Source: an uncultured Butyrivibrio sp. (lineage in GTDB: Bacteria; Bacillota; Clostridia; Lachnospirales; Lachnospiraceae). Taken from it: a stretch of 64,000 nt of DNA. Location of the stretch: the NCBI RefSeq assembly GCF_947169445.1, contig NZ_CAMVPU010000004.1:62001-126000 (forward strand), written 5' to 3'. Below are positions 33,079-42,270 of the stretch, piece after piece; the first letter of the stretch is position 1, and every line of letters begins with the position of its first letter. Made by a program: the position numbers and the translations under genes. The notes below the pieces were generated by a model. That model did not search any database. It saw only the letters and a list, made by a program, of their open reading frames with translations, and was not told where the DNA came from.

Positions 33079-34341
33079 ATGTATAGAAAGAAACTGGCAG
33101 TACTTGGAATCATATCAGTAACAATAATGACACTTGTAGGTTGCGGTGGGATTTCAGTTCCTGAAGCACAGATCCCCAATGATCTGGCAACGTACCTGTA
33201 TCAGAATACGCCAGAAGATGGGATAAATCAGACAACAGATCTTCAGGTAGTAAATGCAGAGCCTGGCAAGGAGACAAAGAACAAAGATGGCAGCATAGTC
33301 ATTCCGGTTAAAGCTGGTGTGCAGGATCTGTCGTACTATAATGGCGTGTTTAATATGACCTATGAAAAGAATGATGATGTATGGGAACTTAAAGACGTTT
33401 CATATGAAGACAGAGATAACTGGGAAATTACACCGGTAAGAAATATTGAGGAAGATGTTATAAGGGATATTCTGGTTGAGCGCGGCGGGATCACTTTTGC
33501 CGGCGACCGCATAGAGATGAACGAAAAGAACATCAGCAATATTGTCATTGACAACATGCAGGCTGATGCAAATGGAAACAGCATATGCACAGTATCATTT
33601 GATGTATCAACGCAGTACGTGATTTACCATACCAAGGCAAGAATCACAGTTGGCCATGATATAAACGGCTACCATATGACAGGAGCAGTTATTGATGATT
33701 ATGAATGCGAGCTGACAGAGAACTATGCATTCGATATCTCTGATGCGGAGCTTATCAATATGCTGTCAGATAAGGCACTTCTTGTAGGCGATCAGTCAGT
33801 ATCACTTGATGATGTAACAAAGATCACAGAAAGAGCAGATACATTTAACGAGAAGAATCTTACAATGACAATCGTGGCTGCGGTCAATATCAAGAAAGAA
33901 AGCTATGATGCAACAGCTGATATCTATTACACATACCGTATTTCAGATGACGGGCTTTACTGGATGATGGACTCATATCATGGAACCAACTTTAAAATTA
34001 CTGAATGGAAAGATCTGTCAGGCCTTTATATGGGATATGTAGGCAGTGAAGCAGTGTCGATGGAAGTATTTGAAAATGAGGGTAGTACAGTACATGCAGT
34101 CCTTATGGGTGATACAGCAAGTTCAGAGCGTGAGCTTGTAGGAAAGATTGATGAAGATACATTAAGGATCACATTTAAAGATCCGGAGACAGACAAAGTT
34201 CTGCTTGAAGGAAGCTATTCGGCAGATCTTATGGCATTTATGGGAGATTATGGTAAGAAATCATCCTGGGCTCTTATTTCGCAATCAAAGTACCGAGAAG
34301 TACAAACAGGAGAGGAGGCCACAGACTATGGTGAGACTTAA
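33079..34341 (+). CDS. Lipoprotein of unknown function (420 aa)
   Basis: A lipoprotein signal with lipobox TLVGC (Cys near residue 22) precedes about 400 residues rich in beta strands and acidic residues. Two similar-looking halves (around residues 130-215 and 225-310, each with a short IxEREDTFN- or IEMNEKNIS-like turn) may be tandem modules. GAAAGGA precedes the start. It overlaps the XRE regulator gene by 14 bases and lies behind a backbone promoter element. It acts outside the membrane; function unknown. Confidence 0.7.
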   Translation: MYRKKLAVLGIISVTIMTLVGCGGISVPEAQIPNDLATYLYQNTPEDGINQTTDLQVVNAEPGKETKNKDGSIVIPVKAGVQDLSYYNGVFNMTYEKNDDVWELKDVSYEDRDNWEITPVRNIEEDVIRDILVERGGITFAGDRIEMNEKNISNIVIDNMQADANGNSICTVSFDVSTQYVIYHTKARITVGHDINGYHMTGAVIDDYECELTENYAFDISDAELINMLSDKALLVGDQSVSLDDVTKITERADTFNEKNLTMTIVAAVNIKKESYDATADIYYTYRISDDGLYWMMDSYHGTNFKITEWKDLSGLYMGYVGSEAVSMEVFENEGSTVHAVLMGDTASSERELVGKIDEDTLRITFKDPETDKVLLEGSYSADLMAFMGDYGKKSSWALISQSKYREVQTGEEATDYGET

Positions 34342-34567
34342 CCTTGAACTTAGGCGCGAGGTTGGAAAGCGCCTTAGGAAAGCAAGAACCGATAAAAAGC
34401 TCACACAAAGAGAAGTGAGTACAGAAGTATCAAAGTCAATAGGAGCAGAATTTTCCCCATGCACGTTATCAAATTATGAGAAGGGGCGCAGGGAACCATC
34501 AATGAGCATCCTGGTATTACTTGCCAGGATATATGAAACAACTACAGATAAACTATTAGGAAGATAA
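34328..34567 (+). CDS. XRE-family helix-turn-helix regulator
   Basis: The 79 residues are a single Cro/C1-type HTH domain: VGKRLRKARTDKKLTQREVS, then TLSNYEKGRREPSMSILVLL, ending near LLGR. The start at ATG 34328 has an AGGAGAGGAGG site upstream and overlaps the lipoprotein gene, so the two are translationally coupled. It may regulate its own operon. A strong terminator follows directly. Confidence 0.85.
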   Translation: MVRLNLELRREVGKRLRKARTDKKLTQREVSTEVSKSIGAEFSPCTLSNYEKGRREPSMSILVLLARIYETTTDKLLGR

Positions 34568-34569
34568 TT

Positions 34570-34593
34570 TAAGCCCCTGCGAGTACAGGGGCT
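34570..34593. terminator. Terminator between the XRE gene and the convergent gene
   Basis: AAGCCCCTG (34570-34578) pairs with CAGGGGCTT (34585-34593), followed by TGTTGTT. It separates plus- and minus-strand genes. Confidence 0.8.
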
Positions 34594-34599
34594 TTGTTG

Positions 34600-35688
34600 T
34601 TATGAGCCTAAAAGATGGCCGAGATTTGATTTTGATCCAGGTCTGTAATTAGGTTTATGTGCTTGAGCGACTATCGGACCGCCTTTCTTTACAAATTTCC
34701 CCATTTGTCTGGCTGATTCCATTGCTTCTTTTGCGAGTCCAGGATCAGCAACGACTGCTCCGGGAGCAGCAACCCTGTCTTTTCTTTGTTTCTGTAACTG
34801 TTGGAGGGTCGTCCTGTGACCGCTGGTCTTTTGCTTACCGGTCTTATGTACAGTAACAGGAATAGCATCGACTTTGAGGGCGTCTTTAGCTTCAATTACT
34901 GTTATCCCGTTTTTGGAGTGTTGTGTGGCGTTTATAGTAACTCGGGGAGCATGTTTTCTAAATCCCTGAACAAAAGGCTTGCCTTTTTTATCGGCTTCAA
35001 TGGCAGCCAGCATTTCCTTGCTGACTTTTCCAACATAGACGGTACATGGCTTTCCGTTCTCATCAAAAGCAGAGATTTTTTTAAATGCAGGCTGTTTTGT
35101 TTCAGGCTCCAAGGTTATGGTGGCGCGGAAAGAATCGGACATGTCGGGTTCAGTAGATATGCTACCATCAGGCTCCATTACAAGCTTCTCGGCAGCCAGT
35201 ACACCGTCTTTATCATAGAGCATTGCATTAGCCTTACCAAGAGGCTCTGTGTTGTGGGCGCGGAAGCAAACGTAATTATCCTTTCTGTAAACATAAAATG
35301 GGTTTTCAAAATCATTTACAAACTGGTACTTTTCAGCATCAGCCCAGCCATTTTCAACAACTGATGATCCTAAAAGATCAAGTGCGGCTGACATTGACCC
35401 GATACCTGCAGCAACATACATCCGCTCAAACATAAGCTTTGTTTCATTGCTCATTGAAATAGCTACAGTTGCACGCTCGGGAGTGCGGACATAATTAAGC
35501 CTCTTAAGACAGGATTCCTTGGCATGTTCCAGATCTTCAACAGGAACAGGAGTAATATCGAGCATATTCCAGATAATGAAAGACACAATATTGTCCATGC
35601 CCTCAATATGTAGGAACCTGCCGACTCTTTGAAAACCCTGCTTGGCTCTTGAGGTCAGTGTGTAATTTGTTACGTTTCTTTCTCCCAT
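34600..35688 (-). CDS. Hypothetical protein with an RHH-like segment (362 aa)
   Basis: The protein has no signal peptide or membrane helix. An RHH-like stretch (ERATVAISMSNETKLMFERM) lies near residue 70-110, followed by a beta-rich middle. The C-terminal 100 residues are basic with Gln/Lys-rich helices (TTLQQLQKQRKDR), which suggests nucleic-acid binding. It is monocistronic and divergent from the membrane metallopeptidase gene. No family was recognised. Confidence 0.5.
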   Translation of the reverse strand: MGERNVTNYTLTSRAKQGFQRVGRFLHIEGMDNIVSFIIWNMLDITPVPVEDLEHAKESCLKRLNYVRTPERATVAISMSNETKLMFERMYVAAGIGSMSAALDLLGSSVVENGWADAEKYQFVNDFENPFYVYRKDNYVCFRAHNTEPLGKANAMLYDKDGVLAAEKLVMEPDGSISTEPDMSDSFRATITLEPETKQPAFKKISAFDENGKPCTVYVGKVSKEMLAAIEADKKGKPFVQGFRKHAPRVTINATQHSKNGITVIEAKDALKVDAIPVTVHKTGKQKTSGHRTTLQQLQKQRKDRVAAPGAVVADPGLAKEAMESARQMGKFVKKGGPIVAQAHKPNYRPGSKSNLGHLLGS

Positions 35689-35804
35689 AGGTAAAACCTT
35701 ACTTTCTTTTTACTAAGAATAGTATACACCATTTTGATATAACTATAAATAGTAATATTAACAAAATGAAACAGTTTGTTTTTGTTTATTTTGTGAGGTA
35801 TTTT

Positions 35805-36584
35805 ATGAAGACTAAAAACCCAGTATTTAAGGCAGTTTTAGCACTTATAGCATTGTTTCTTATGATCATGTTTCTGGTTTCTTATGCTAATTCAGGTAAG
35901 GAATATGTTGCCGACTCAAAAGCATCTGAGGTTATTACAGATGAAGGAAAAGTCCATTATGAGAACATACCCATCACATATGAAAGGCAGATGCCAAACA
36001 CAATACCAGAGCAGATAAGGATGGCTGTCGTAGAGCTTCCAGTAGAAGTTATAAGGCAGTTTATTGAGGATGAATGGAAGATTGCTGTAGTATCAAGGAT
36101 TCAGATGCCAGATAAAGTCAATATTGATGCAGTAATAGATGAGACGGATAAAGTGATCGGAGTCACGGATTATCAGACTAAGACCATCCAGATCTTATAT
36201 GACGATAGCCAGCAGTGCGTTACCACATCTCTTATGCATGAGCTATGCCATTACTGCGATAAGTATTACGGTGAGAAATATTTTGCTGACGATTCTTTAT
36301 ATGATGGAGCGCATGTGGTGTACCTGGTGTCATTTACTAGGGATTTTAGGGATATCTACCAGCAATACAGGGATCTTTATGTGGAATATGAAAAGGCGGG
36401 TATCGCGCACACAAAAGAGAACAGACTTGATTTTGAATATCCGGTATCAAATAGTGAGGAATTTATCGCCTGTTCATTGAAAGATTTTTTCTTATATCCT
36501 CAGTATTTGCAGCAGTATTATCCCGATCTTTACAGATGGTATCAGGAAACACTGGTAAATGCTGTACAGGTTACGCGTGAATAA
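35805..36584 (+). CDS. Membrane-anchored zinc metallopeptidase
   Basis: The start is ATG 35805, with GTGAGG upstream. One N-terminal membrane helix (AVLALIALFLMIMFLVSY) anchors an outside domain. The zinc motif is HELCHYCDKYYG near residue 145, and SNSEEFIACSLKDFF downstream carries a likely third ligand Glu. The layout resembles the ATLF/PPEP-like peptidases seen elsewhere in the window, but the sequence is quite divergent. Its end overlaps the promoter element of the next gene. The substrate is unknown. Confidence 0.65.
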   Translation: MKTKNPVFKAVLALIALFLMIMFLVSYANSGKEYVADSKASEVITDEGKVHYENIPITYERQMPNTIPEQIRMAVVELPVEVIRQFIEDEWKIAVVSRIQMPDKVNIDAVIDETDKVIGVTDYQTKTIQILYDDSQQCVTTSLMHELCHYCDKYYGEKYFADDSLYDGAHVVYLVSFTRDFRDIYQQYRDLYVEYEKAGIAHTKENRLDFEYPVSNSEEFIACSLKDFFLYPQYLQQYYPDLYRWYQETLVNAVQVTRE

Positions 36585-36595
36585 GTCGTAATAAT
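36563..36595 (+). promoter_or_regulatory. Shared backbone promoter element, 36638 gene
   Basis: CTGTACAGG-N16-CGTAATAAT; the upstream half lies in the last codons of the metallopeptidase gene. It is 43 bases before the start at 36638. Confidence 0.6.
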
Positions 36596-36637
36596 TATAT
36601 AGAGAATATTTAGAAACCTCAGATAAGGAGAAAGACA

Positions 36638-37270
36638 ATGATCAACAGAAAAATCAAAAAGATGTTTACAGGTATTATGTCAGCAGTCATGATCATGAGT
36701 ATGGCACTTCCCGTATGTGCTGCAGACCAGACAATCTCAAGCGATGATACTGACAAGACAAAGAATGTTGCAGTTACAGCAACAGTAACAAGCTCGTTCA
36801 AGGTAAAGCTCCCCATGGCTATCGAACTTGCAGAGACAGGTGAGGTTGAAGATTACGGTCCCGTATTTGCTTCGCCAAGTTCCATCAAGATAGGTGTACA
36901 AGGTAATCTCTATGGTAAATATCTTAACCTTGCAGTTAAAGATTCACGAAGCAATTCGGCGACCTTTAACCAGACAGACAAGCTCACTCTTGGCCAGGCT
37001 ACATATAATGCCAGTGCAGGAACATATGACGTTGCTTCAGAGGAAGGGGCTGTAACGGCAAGTGTGGATCCTACATTTCATAAATTCTATCCAATCTCGG
37101 TAACAACTCTCCCTGACGAGGACAGTACAAATATCATCAGCGGCGGTGCAAGCGAGACATTTACAGAATATCCGTTCACTGTCAGGACTACAAGCAGGGT
37201 AACTGCTGACGGGACTACACTTTACTATGGCTCACTGACCGTAACTGCGAATGTTACGCCTATGGAGTAA
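36638..37270 (+). CDS. Secreted beta-sandwich surface protein (210 aa)
   Basis: A signal peptide ends near residue 29 (PVCAADQT). The mature part is beta-rich: VAVTATVTSSFKVKLPMAIE at the start and a closing GSLTVTANVTPME strand. The same opening (ITLPMSIDL) and closing (GSLTFQAGI) appear at the C-terminus of the LRR protein (52223-56515), so the two share a domain. It may be a small cell-surface or pilin-like unit. It has its own promoter element and a terminator. Confidence 0.6.
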   Translation: MINRKIKKMFTGIMSAVMIMSMALPVCAADQTISSDDTDKTKNVAVTATVTSSFKVKLPMAIELAETGEVEDYGPVFASPSSIKIGVQGNLYGKYLNLAVKDSRSNSATFNQTDKLTLGQATYNASAGTYDVASEEGAVTASVDPTFHKFYPISVTTLPDEDSTNIISGGASETFTEYPFTVRTTSRVTADGTTLYYGSLTVTANVTPME

Positions 37271-37284
37271 GGACAGTAAGAATT

Positions 37285-37304
37285 TGCCTGGCTGATGCCG
37301 GGCA
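37285..37304 (+). terminator. Terminator after the 36638 gene
   Basis: TGCCTGGC-TGAT-GCCGGGCA with one wobble, followed by TTTCTC. The next genes have no promoter element of their own, so read-through is likely. Confidence 0.65.
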
Positions 37305-37325
37305 TTTCTCATATAAGAGGATATC

Positions 37326-38108
37326 ATGAGAGAAGGTATAGCAATCTCGTCTAAAAACGAAAAGGAACGCCTGTATTTTGGAAGTCTTTTAGGAGCTTTT
37401 ATAGAAGCTGACAGGGCGATGTCAGAATATAAGGCGTTGGTAGATATAAAAAGATATCACGGAAATATCAGCATAAGAGAAGCATCCGATAGAGCAAAAG
37501 AACTGCTTAAAGAGTATCAGATACCAGGATATCCTGAAGCGTCATTTTTTGCCTATAGTTTTATGCCTGAAAAGATATTTAATGGCACATCCGGGCCTGA
37601 CGGATCCACACATATCACATCAAGCTGGTACAAGGTTTTATGTGATGCTGAATCTGGAAAATACAGTAAACAGGATGTTATGGAGATAAAAACGGCATTT
37701 ATGCAGCTTTTATGCCATGAAGCAGCTCACCATGAGTTCAGATTTTTTGAACATGAACATATCTTTCCAAGCAAAGAAAACCGTCTTAAGTGCTATATAA
37801 ACGAATGCTACGCAGATATGCGGGCTGCTGAGATGATGTGTTTTAAGGCGTCAAGAGCAGCTGAGATATACCGCTACAGAGTAAAAGAAATCATGAAGGC
37901 AGATCCGGACTCTGATAAGGACTATTCAAAACATCCATCCTACAAGATAAGGTACGGAGTGCTGCAGTCAGGATACTTTGACAAGGGCACAGTACATATG
38001 CTTGCCCAGCATCTGGATGTTGAACCGGATATTGAGAAAAGGATTGTAGATGAAATGGATGATTTTAAGAAAAGGCATCCTGAGATCAATTTGGTTATTG
38101 AACTGTGA
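37326..38108 (+). CDS. Cytosolic zinc metallopeptidase-like protein (260 aa)
   Basis: There is no signal peptide. The motif LLCHEAAHHEFRFFE near residue 137 is a HExxH zinc site, and YINECYADMRAAEMM about 25 residues later gives an ExxxxD third ligand of the gluzincin type. The rest is helical. It is unrelated in sequence to the secreted peptidases, except for the motif. It lies 9 bases before the membrane protein gene, suggesting joint action. Function unknown. Confidence 0.6.
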   Translation: MREGIAISSKNEKERLYFGSLLGAFIEADRAMSEYKALVDIKRYHGNISIREASDRAKELLKEYQIPGYPEASFFAYSFMPEKIFNGTSGPDGSTHITSSWYKVLCDAESGKYSKQDVMEIKTAFMQLLCHEAAHHEFRFFEHEHIFPSKENRLKCYINECYADMRAAEMMCFKASRAAEIYRYRVKEIMKADPDSDKDYSKHPSYKIRYGVLQSGYFDKGTVHMLAQHLDVEPDIEKRIVDEMDDFKKRHPEINLVIEL

Positions 38109-38117
38109 GGCTTTGAT

Positions 38118-39068
38118 ATGGAAAACTGGAAAAAATACTTATTTGGCAGTGCAACGCTTCTTCTTCTGATTTTTGCAGGCGCTGCAGCATATTCATATTT
38201 TAATCAGACACCAATCCCGATAGCAGTGACTGCCGATCCTGTTGAAAGGAAACGGATCGAGGAGCGCAGTGAAGAACTTAAGGAGTTTGAGAGCGCCAAC
38301 GCACTATCTGAGCTGTTAAAGGATAATACTGATGTCACATACCAGTACATATCGTATGACGATAATGGCGAAGCTGTTACAGATTTTATTGTTGTTGCAG
38401 GCGCTGATTCAGTGTTTTACATAGATAATAAGGGACGTACCGAATATCTGAGCGGTGGCAGATGGATAGGTTATGATCCGGAAGAGAATAACATCTACAC
38501 AATGGTGTGCGCAGATAAGGGTTCATATGATGCTGAATTTGAGTATCTGAGAGATAGTGCGACGCTGTATTTTGATGATCTTACCGTTACAGACAGCATA
38601 GGTAAAAATGGTGGTGAGGTTATCATCACCAGAAGCTGCGAGATCGCTGATGAAACCCAGCCTCTGCTATCAAGCAGATGGGAAGGAATAGAATCGGGCG
38701 ATAAATATGTCGATACTTATACTTTTTCAGATGGGCTGTTTAGGGAAGAGAGATATGGAGTGATAAAGCAGGATGGAAGCACCAAAGAGCTTGGGCGGGT
38801 CGTGATGACTCTTTCAAGCGGCCTTGAGCCTGACCCTGGCATTCTTGATGTAGTAAACAGCGAGGATCAGCGCACGGTGATACTTCATGCTGACATAGGT
38901 ACGAATGAGGAGAGAGTCATAACAGCTGCTACAGGCGTGGGTACAGAATTTTTATTTGCCCTGCCCGCTGGTTATGAAAATGTCTATGAGGACAAGGAAT
39001 GTAAGATAAAACTGGAACACCAGGATGTATACGAAGATCTTGAAGCTTATATCTACCAGACAAAGTGA
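38118..39068 (+). CDS. Membrane-anchored extracellular protein (316 aa)
   Basis: An uncleaved N-terminal helix (YLFGSATLLLLIFAGAAAYSYF) anchors an outside region of about 280 residues with beta-strand pattern and acidic turns. No catalytic motif was seen. It is paired with the upstream metallopeptidase-like gene and ends at a terminator. It could be a sensor or adaptor at the membrane; function unknown. Confidence 0.6.
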   Translation: MENWKKYLFGSATLLLLIFAGAAAYSYFNQTPIPIAVTADPVERKRIEERSEELKEFESANALSELLKDNTDVTYQYISYDDNGEAVTDFIVVAGADSVFYIDNKGRTEYLSGGRWIGYDPEENNIYTMVCADKGSYDAEFEYLRDSATLYFDDLTVTDSIGKNGGEVIITRSCEIADETQPLLSSRWEGIESGDKYVDTYTFSDGLFREERYGVIKQDGSTKELGRVVMTLSSGLEPDPGILDVVNSEDQRTVILHADIGTNEERVITAATGVGTEFLFALPAGYENVYEDKECKIKLEHQDVYEDLEAYIYQTK

Positions 39069-39072
39069 TTTT

Positions 39073-39093
39073 GAGCCTGCCACGCGCGGGCTC
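39073..39093 (+). terminator. Terminator before the 39164 operon
   Basis: GAGCCTGC-CACGC-GCGGGCTC with one wobble, then ATTTTATTTT. The next promoter element begins 8 bases later. Confidence 0.75.
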
Positions 39094-39100
39094 ATTTTAT

Positions 39101-39136
39101 TTTGCACAGGTTCATTGCTTTCAGCTCGTAATATCC
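39101..39136 (+). promoter_or_regulatory. Shared backbone promoter element, 39164 operon
   Basis: TTTGCACAGG-N16-CGTAATATCC, a near-consensus copy, 27 bases before the start at 39164. Confidence 0.7.
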
Positions 39137-39163
39137 AGTATCAAAATAACGAGGTTTAAGGCC

Positions 39164-40342
39164 ATGCTTTTAAAAAAGACAATAGATCCCAAAAGAGAGC
39201 TGCCATTTTTAGCAGACGATATCCTCGATATCTGCTCCGGCGGCGTGTTCTATGAAGGGATGTATATATCAAAAACCGTATATATCAATCTGATGGTGAT
39301 AGGCTCAAACGGAGTCTTCACTTTTTCTGCGATAGATGATGAAAAAACAATCCCTGATAAGACAAGGCAGATCCAGAAGTACTTTTCTATCAGCCATAAG
39401 GCTCTGTTTTCATTTTATATGACTGATGAAAAATGTTTTGTGACAAATCCAGGCGGAAGCATAGTAGAGTGCGAAGATATCTTTGAATGCTTTGAAAATC
39501 TTTATACAAACCTCGCCCGCCCTGAGATCGACAGGCATTTTCTTAAGATGGACTACCTTGCAGCTCTCGTAAAGCCTGCAGAAATCCCAGAAGAGTACAA
39601 ATCAGACAATGACCTTAATGGAAGGACTTATGTACATGAAGGCGTTGTATTTACTATGCAGGAGACATATGAGAGGGAAGATGATGGCGATGCAGAGTAT
39701 GTGGTATCAATTGTTCCGCAGGCAGAAGCAGACCGTATCGCCGACATGGCATCAAAAATAGTCGGAAATGACTTTCCTGATGCCACCTACCGTATTGATG
39801 ATGAGGGGCAGGAATGGATTCTTAAAGAGTCATCTGTCCATGTAAAGGGTATAGACACAGGATTTATCGGTGAGAAGCAGTGGTTCAGGCTATCTGACCG
39901 GGATCCGGAGAAGATGCTGCTTACAACAGCCTTAGGAGGCTTTCTTGGCCTTCATAAGATTGCTGTCGGGAATATCGCAAGTTTTTTGGTATATCTTTTG
40001 ACCTGCGGCGGATTTGGGATGCTGACAGTTTTAGACGTCCTTCAGTTTCTAACGGGTTCTGCCGGATATACGCAGGTGGATTATGAGGAAGATGAAAACG
40101 GCGATCTGTTGCGTGAAAAGTCTAAGGTTTTTTACAAGCCTTTAAAGCATAAATGGCTGGCAGTTGCCGGCGCATGTTTGTCTCTGGTTATCACCTTGAT
40201 TGCAGCTAAATACATCTACATGCCTGTTATGGGTGGCATTATGAATGTCCTGGCAGGCAGTGCGGCAAATATGGATGAAGAGACTCTTCAGCACGGCATG
40301 CAGATCTTTAGTAATGCATTATCTTTCGGAAAGGGAAATTAA
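39164..40342 (+). CDS. TM2-like membrane protein with cytosolic N-domain (392 aa)
   Basis: The start is placed at ATG 39164 because the promoter element covers the longer frame. The first 240 residues are soluble with no recognised motif. Then two membrane helices with a GGFLGLHKIAVG turn give a TM2-like unit, followed by another helix (AVAGACLSLVITLIAAKYIY). It heads an operon with a PemK-like gene, an SSB-tailed zinc-ribbon protein and a lipoprotein. Function is unknown. Confidence 0.6.
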   Translation: MLLKKTIDPKRELPFLADDILDICSGGVFYEGMYISKTVYINLMVIGSNGVFTFSAIDDEKTIPDKTRQIQKYFSISHKALFSFYMTDEKCFVTNPGGSIVECEDIFECFENLYTNLARPEIDRHFLKMDYLAALVKPAEIPEEYKSDNDLNGRTYVHEGVVFTMQETYEREDDGDAEYVVSIVPQAEADRIADMASKIVGNDFPDATYRIDDEGQEWILKESSVHVKGIDTGFIGEKQWFRLSDRDPEKMLLTTALGGFLGLHKIAVGNIASFLVYLLTCGGFGMLTVLDVLQFLTGSAGYTQVDYEEDENGDLLREKSKVFYKPLKHKWLAVAGACLSLVITLIAAKYIYMPVMGGIMNVLAGSAANMDEETLQHGMQIFSNALSFGKGN

Positions 40343-40345
40343 AAA

Positions 40346-40750
40346 ATGGAAAAAGCAAAATACGAGCACGGGGACATCATTCTCGTGGAAAATCAGCAGG
40401 GCGATAAGCCGTTTCCCTGTGTGGTGATCAGAAATACAACTACAGGCATGGATGAAAAGACAGATTATGTGGTTGCTTTCAGGACCAACAACCCGGCTTT
40501 CATAAGAAGTTATGAGCCGGATGTGTCCATGGAGTTCAACATAGGTGAAAAGAAGAAGGGCTTTATAACCACAAGCCCGATATTTGTCAAGGAAGATGAG
40601 ATCAAACAGTCTATTGGGCGTCTCACAGATGCCCAGATGGCTGAATTTGATGAAATGCTCCTTAAGTGCGTGGGTATCAAGACTACAGAATGCCCATATA
40701 AGGAAATGTACTACCAGCTGAAAGCTGATATAGCAGGACTGATCTTGTAA
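40346..40750 (+). CDS. PemK/MazF-like SH3-fold protein
   Basis: The 134-residue protein opens with HGDIILVENQQGDKPFPCVVI, matching the start of PemK/MazF ribonuclease toxins, and later has GFITTSPIFVKEDEIKQSIG. Key arginines of toxic MazF cannot be confirmed by eye. No antitoxin-like gene lies next to it, so it may be a non-toxic relative. It starts 3 bases after the TM2-like gene. Confidence 0.5.
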   Translation: MEKAKYEHGDIILVENQQGDKPFPCVVIRNTTTGMDEKTDYVVAFRTNNPAFIRSYEPDVSMEFNIGEKKKGFITTSPIFVKEDEIKQSIGRLTDAQMAEFDEMLLKCVGIKTTECPYKEMYYQLKADIAGLIL

Positions 40751-40958
40751 ATATCTGGCATCCGCAGTGTAAGGCTCGGCATGTGTGTATCTGTGGGCGC
40801 TTGGTGGCAGTGGCTTTTTTGGTGTTTTCGTTTCTACGCTGCCCGGCTGCTTGTACGTGCGATTGTAAGCCGCAGGTGGCTACTCCTGAGAAAATATGGC
40901 TTCACCCGTTGTGCCATCAAACAGCGGGCATAATCATTTTAGAGAAAGGATAAAAACT
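40751..40958 (+). other. Intergenic GT-rich leader, no gene seen
   Basis: A 208-base stretch inside the operon is richer in G and T than its surroundings and has no plausible frame. No terminator was found, so it could be a structured spacer or leader of the next gene. Confidence 0.3.
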
Positions 40959-41402
40959 ATGAGCGAAGTATTAGGAAAATGCCCTAAGTGCGGGGCAGAC
41001 GTTGTGGGTGGAAAATATGGCCCATACTGCACAGGAAGGTGCGGAATTTATCTTTCTAAGGCCTTTGGAAAGGATTTAACAGCGGCTCAGGTAAAATCAC
41101 TGCTTGATGGTAAGAAAGTGCTCTTAAAAGGCCTTATAAGCAAAAATAAGGGTACTGAATACGACATGTATATTAAATCCAACGGGGTAGAGGATTATAC
41201 ATTCACCAAAAAGGATGGATCCGAGGGTAATGGAGCAAGACTTAAGTTCGAGACTTCATTTCCGGAGAAGAAGGAAGAGAAGAAAGAACCTGTTATTATC
41301 AGCGAGGACATCACAAAGCCTGCGAATTTTAAGGTTGATACTCATGAAGAGGTTCCAGCTGTGGAATTTGGAGGCGTTAGCGATGCTGACCTGCCATTCT
41401 GA
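40959..41402 (+). CDS. Topoisomerase-type zinc ribbon with SSB-like C-tail (147 aa)
   Basis: The start is ATG 40959 behind GAGAAAGGA. Residues 5-75 resemble a C-terminal repeat of topoisomerase I/III: CPKCGADVV ... YCTGRCGIYLSK, then a LTAAQVKSLLDGKKVLLKGL beta unit. The protein ends in DADLPF, which looks like the acidic SSB tail (DDDIPF) that recruits replication and repair proteins. No catalytic topoisomerase domain is present. A single-strand DNA adaptor role during transfer or replication is a reasonable inference. Confidence 0.6.
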   Translation: MSEVLGKCPKCGADVVGGKYGPYCTGRCGIYLSKAFGKDLTAAQVKSLLDGKKVLLKGLISKNKGTEYDMYIKSNGVEDYTFTKKDGSEGNGARLKFETSFPEKKEEKKEPVIISEDITKPANFKVDTHEEVPAVEFGGVSDADLPF

Positions 41403-41417
41403 AAGAGAGGTGTAATT

Positions 41418-42263
41418 GTGAAAACCAGAATAATACTTATATCGCTGATTCCGATAGCTTTTATAGCTTTGACAGCGTGCGGCCACAACACAGCAACTAC
41501 CGGTACGAGCTCTGCAGCAAGCACAGAGGTGTCTATTGAAGCTGTTGAAGAAATGCCGGATATCTTTGAAGCTGTAGATCCATTTGATCATTTATCTATG
41601 GTTTTTGAGGGTATTGCTCCTTATGGAACAGCATATTATGAGATCGATGACGATCCAATATGGTTATCAGGCGTTTCAGTCGTGCAGGACAGGGTGGCTG
41701 GACTGTCAAACGGTGATATCATTACTGTCCATGTAATCTATCCTGATAAGACAGAAAAAACGAAGGAATTTACTGTTGAAGGGCTGGATGACTATGCCAA
41801 TTATCAGCCCGAAGAGGAATCAACTGAAGTAGAAGAGTTTGACGTGCTTATCTCTGAGATAGCAGAAGCTACGGCAGAGGAAGATCCAGGAGATGCTGAG
41901 GCGGTGGAAGCAGAAGGCAATATGCCGGTAACTGAAGGCCCGCATATCGTTCTCTCAAGCGGTCTTACCATTTATCCGGGCAATAAGGTCATGAAATCAG
42001 ACCTTGCCGGTGCTACATTTTCACTTGATGGACTTCCGGCAGGAACATACTGGTTCGTGGATTTCTGTAATCCTATTGAGTATCATGCAGCAGAAGATCC
42101 GGAAGTGGACTGGGCTTACAGTGCTCAGTATCAGGCAGGCGATAATGCAGATCTTAGCTGGTCGGCATCTACTTGTGGCAGCGAGAATGCAAAATGGCTG
42201 TTCATAGGGCTTAGACCTGTGAATGGCGGAGATGATATTGAATACAATTTCCCATTGCAGTGA
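41418..42263 (+). CDS. Lipoprotein of unknown function (281 aa)
   Basis: The lipoprotein signal has lipobox ALTAC (Cys near residue 21). The next section (PDIFEAVDPFDHLSMVFEG) leads to a beta-rich unit, an acidic linker rich in Glu, and a second beta-rich domain. It lies 15 bases after the zinc-ribbon gene. It is expected on the outer face of the membrane; no family recognised. Confidence 0.65.
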   Translation: MKTRIILISLIPIAFIALTACGHNTATTGTSSAASTEVSIEAVEEMPDIFEAVDPFDHLSMVFEGIAPYGTAYYEIDDDPIWLSGVSVVQDRVAGLSNGDIITVHVIYPDKTEKTKEFTVEGLDDYANYQPEEESTEVEEFDVLISEIAEATAEEDPGDAEAVEAEGNMPVTEGPHIVLSSGLTIYPGNKVMKSDLAGATFSLDGLPAGTYWFVDFCNPIEYHAAEDPEVDWAYSAQYQAGDNADLSWSASTCGSENAKWLFIGLRPVNGGDDIEYNFPLQ

Positions 42264-42270
42264 GGTGTAT

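Noticed and set aside
40346..40750. A toxin-antitoxin pair.
   Set aside because: The neighbours (TM2-like protein and zinc ribbon) do not look like antitoxins, so only a PemK-like fold is claimed.
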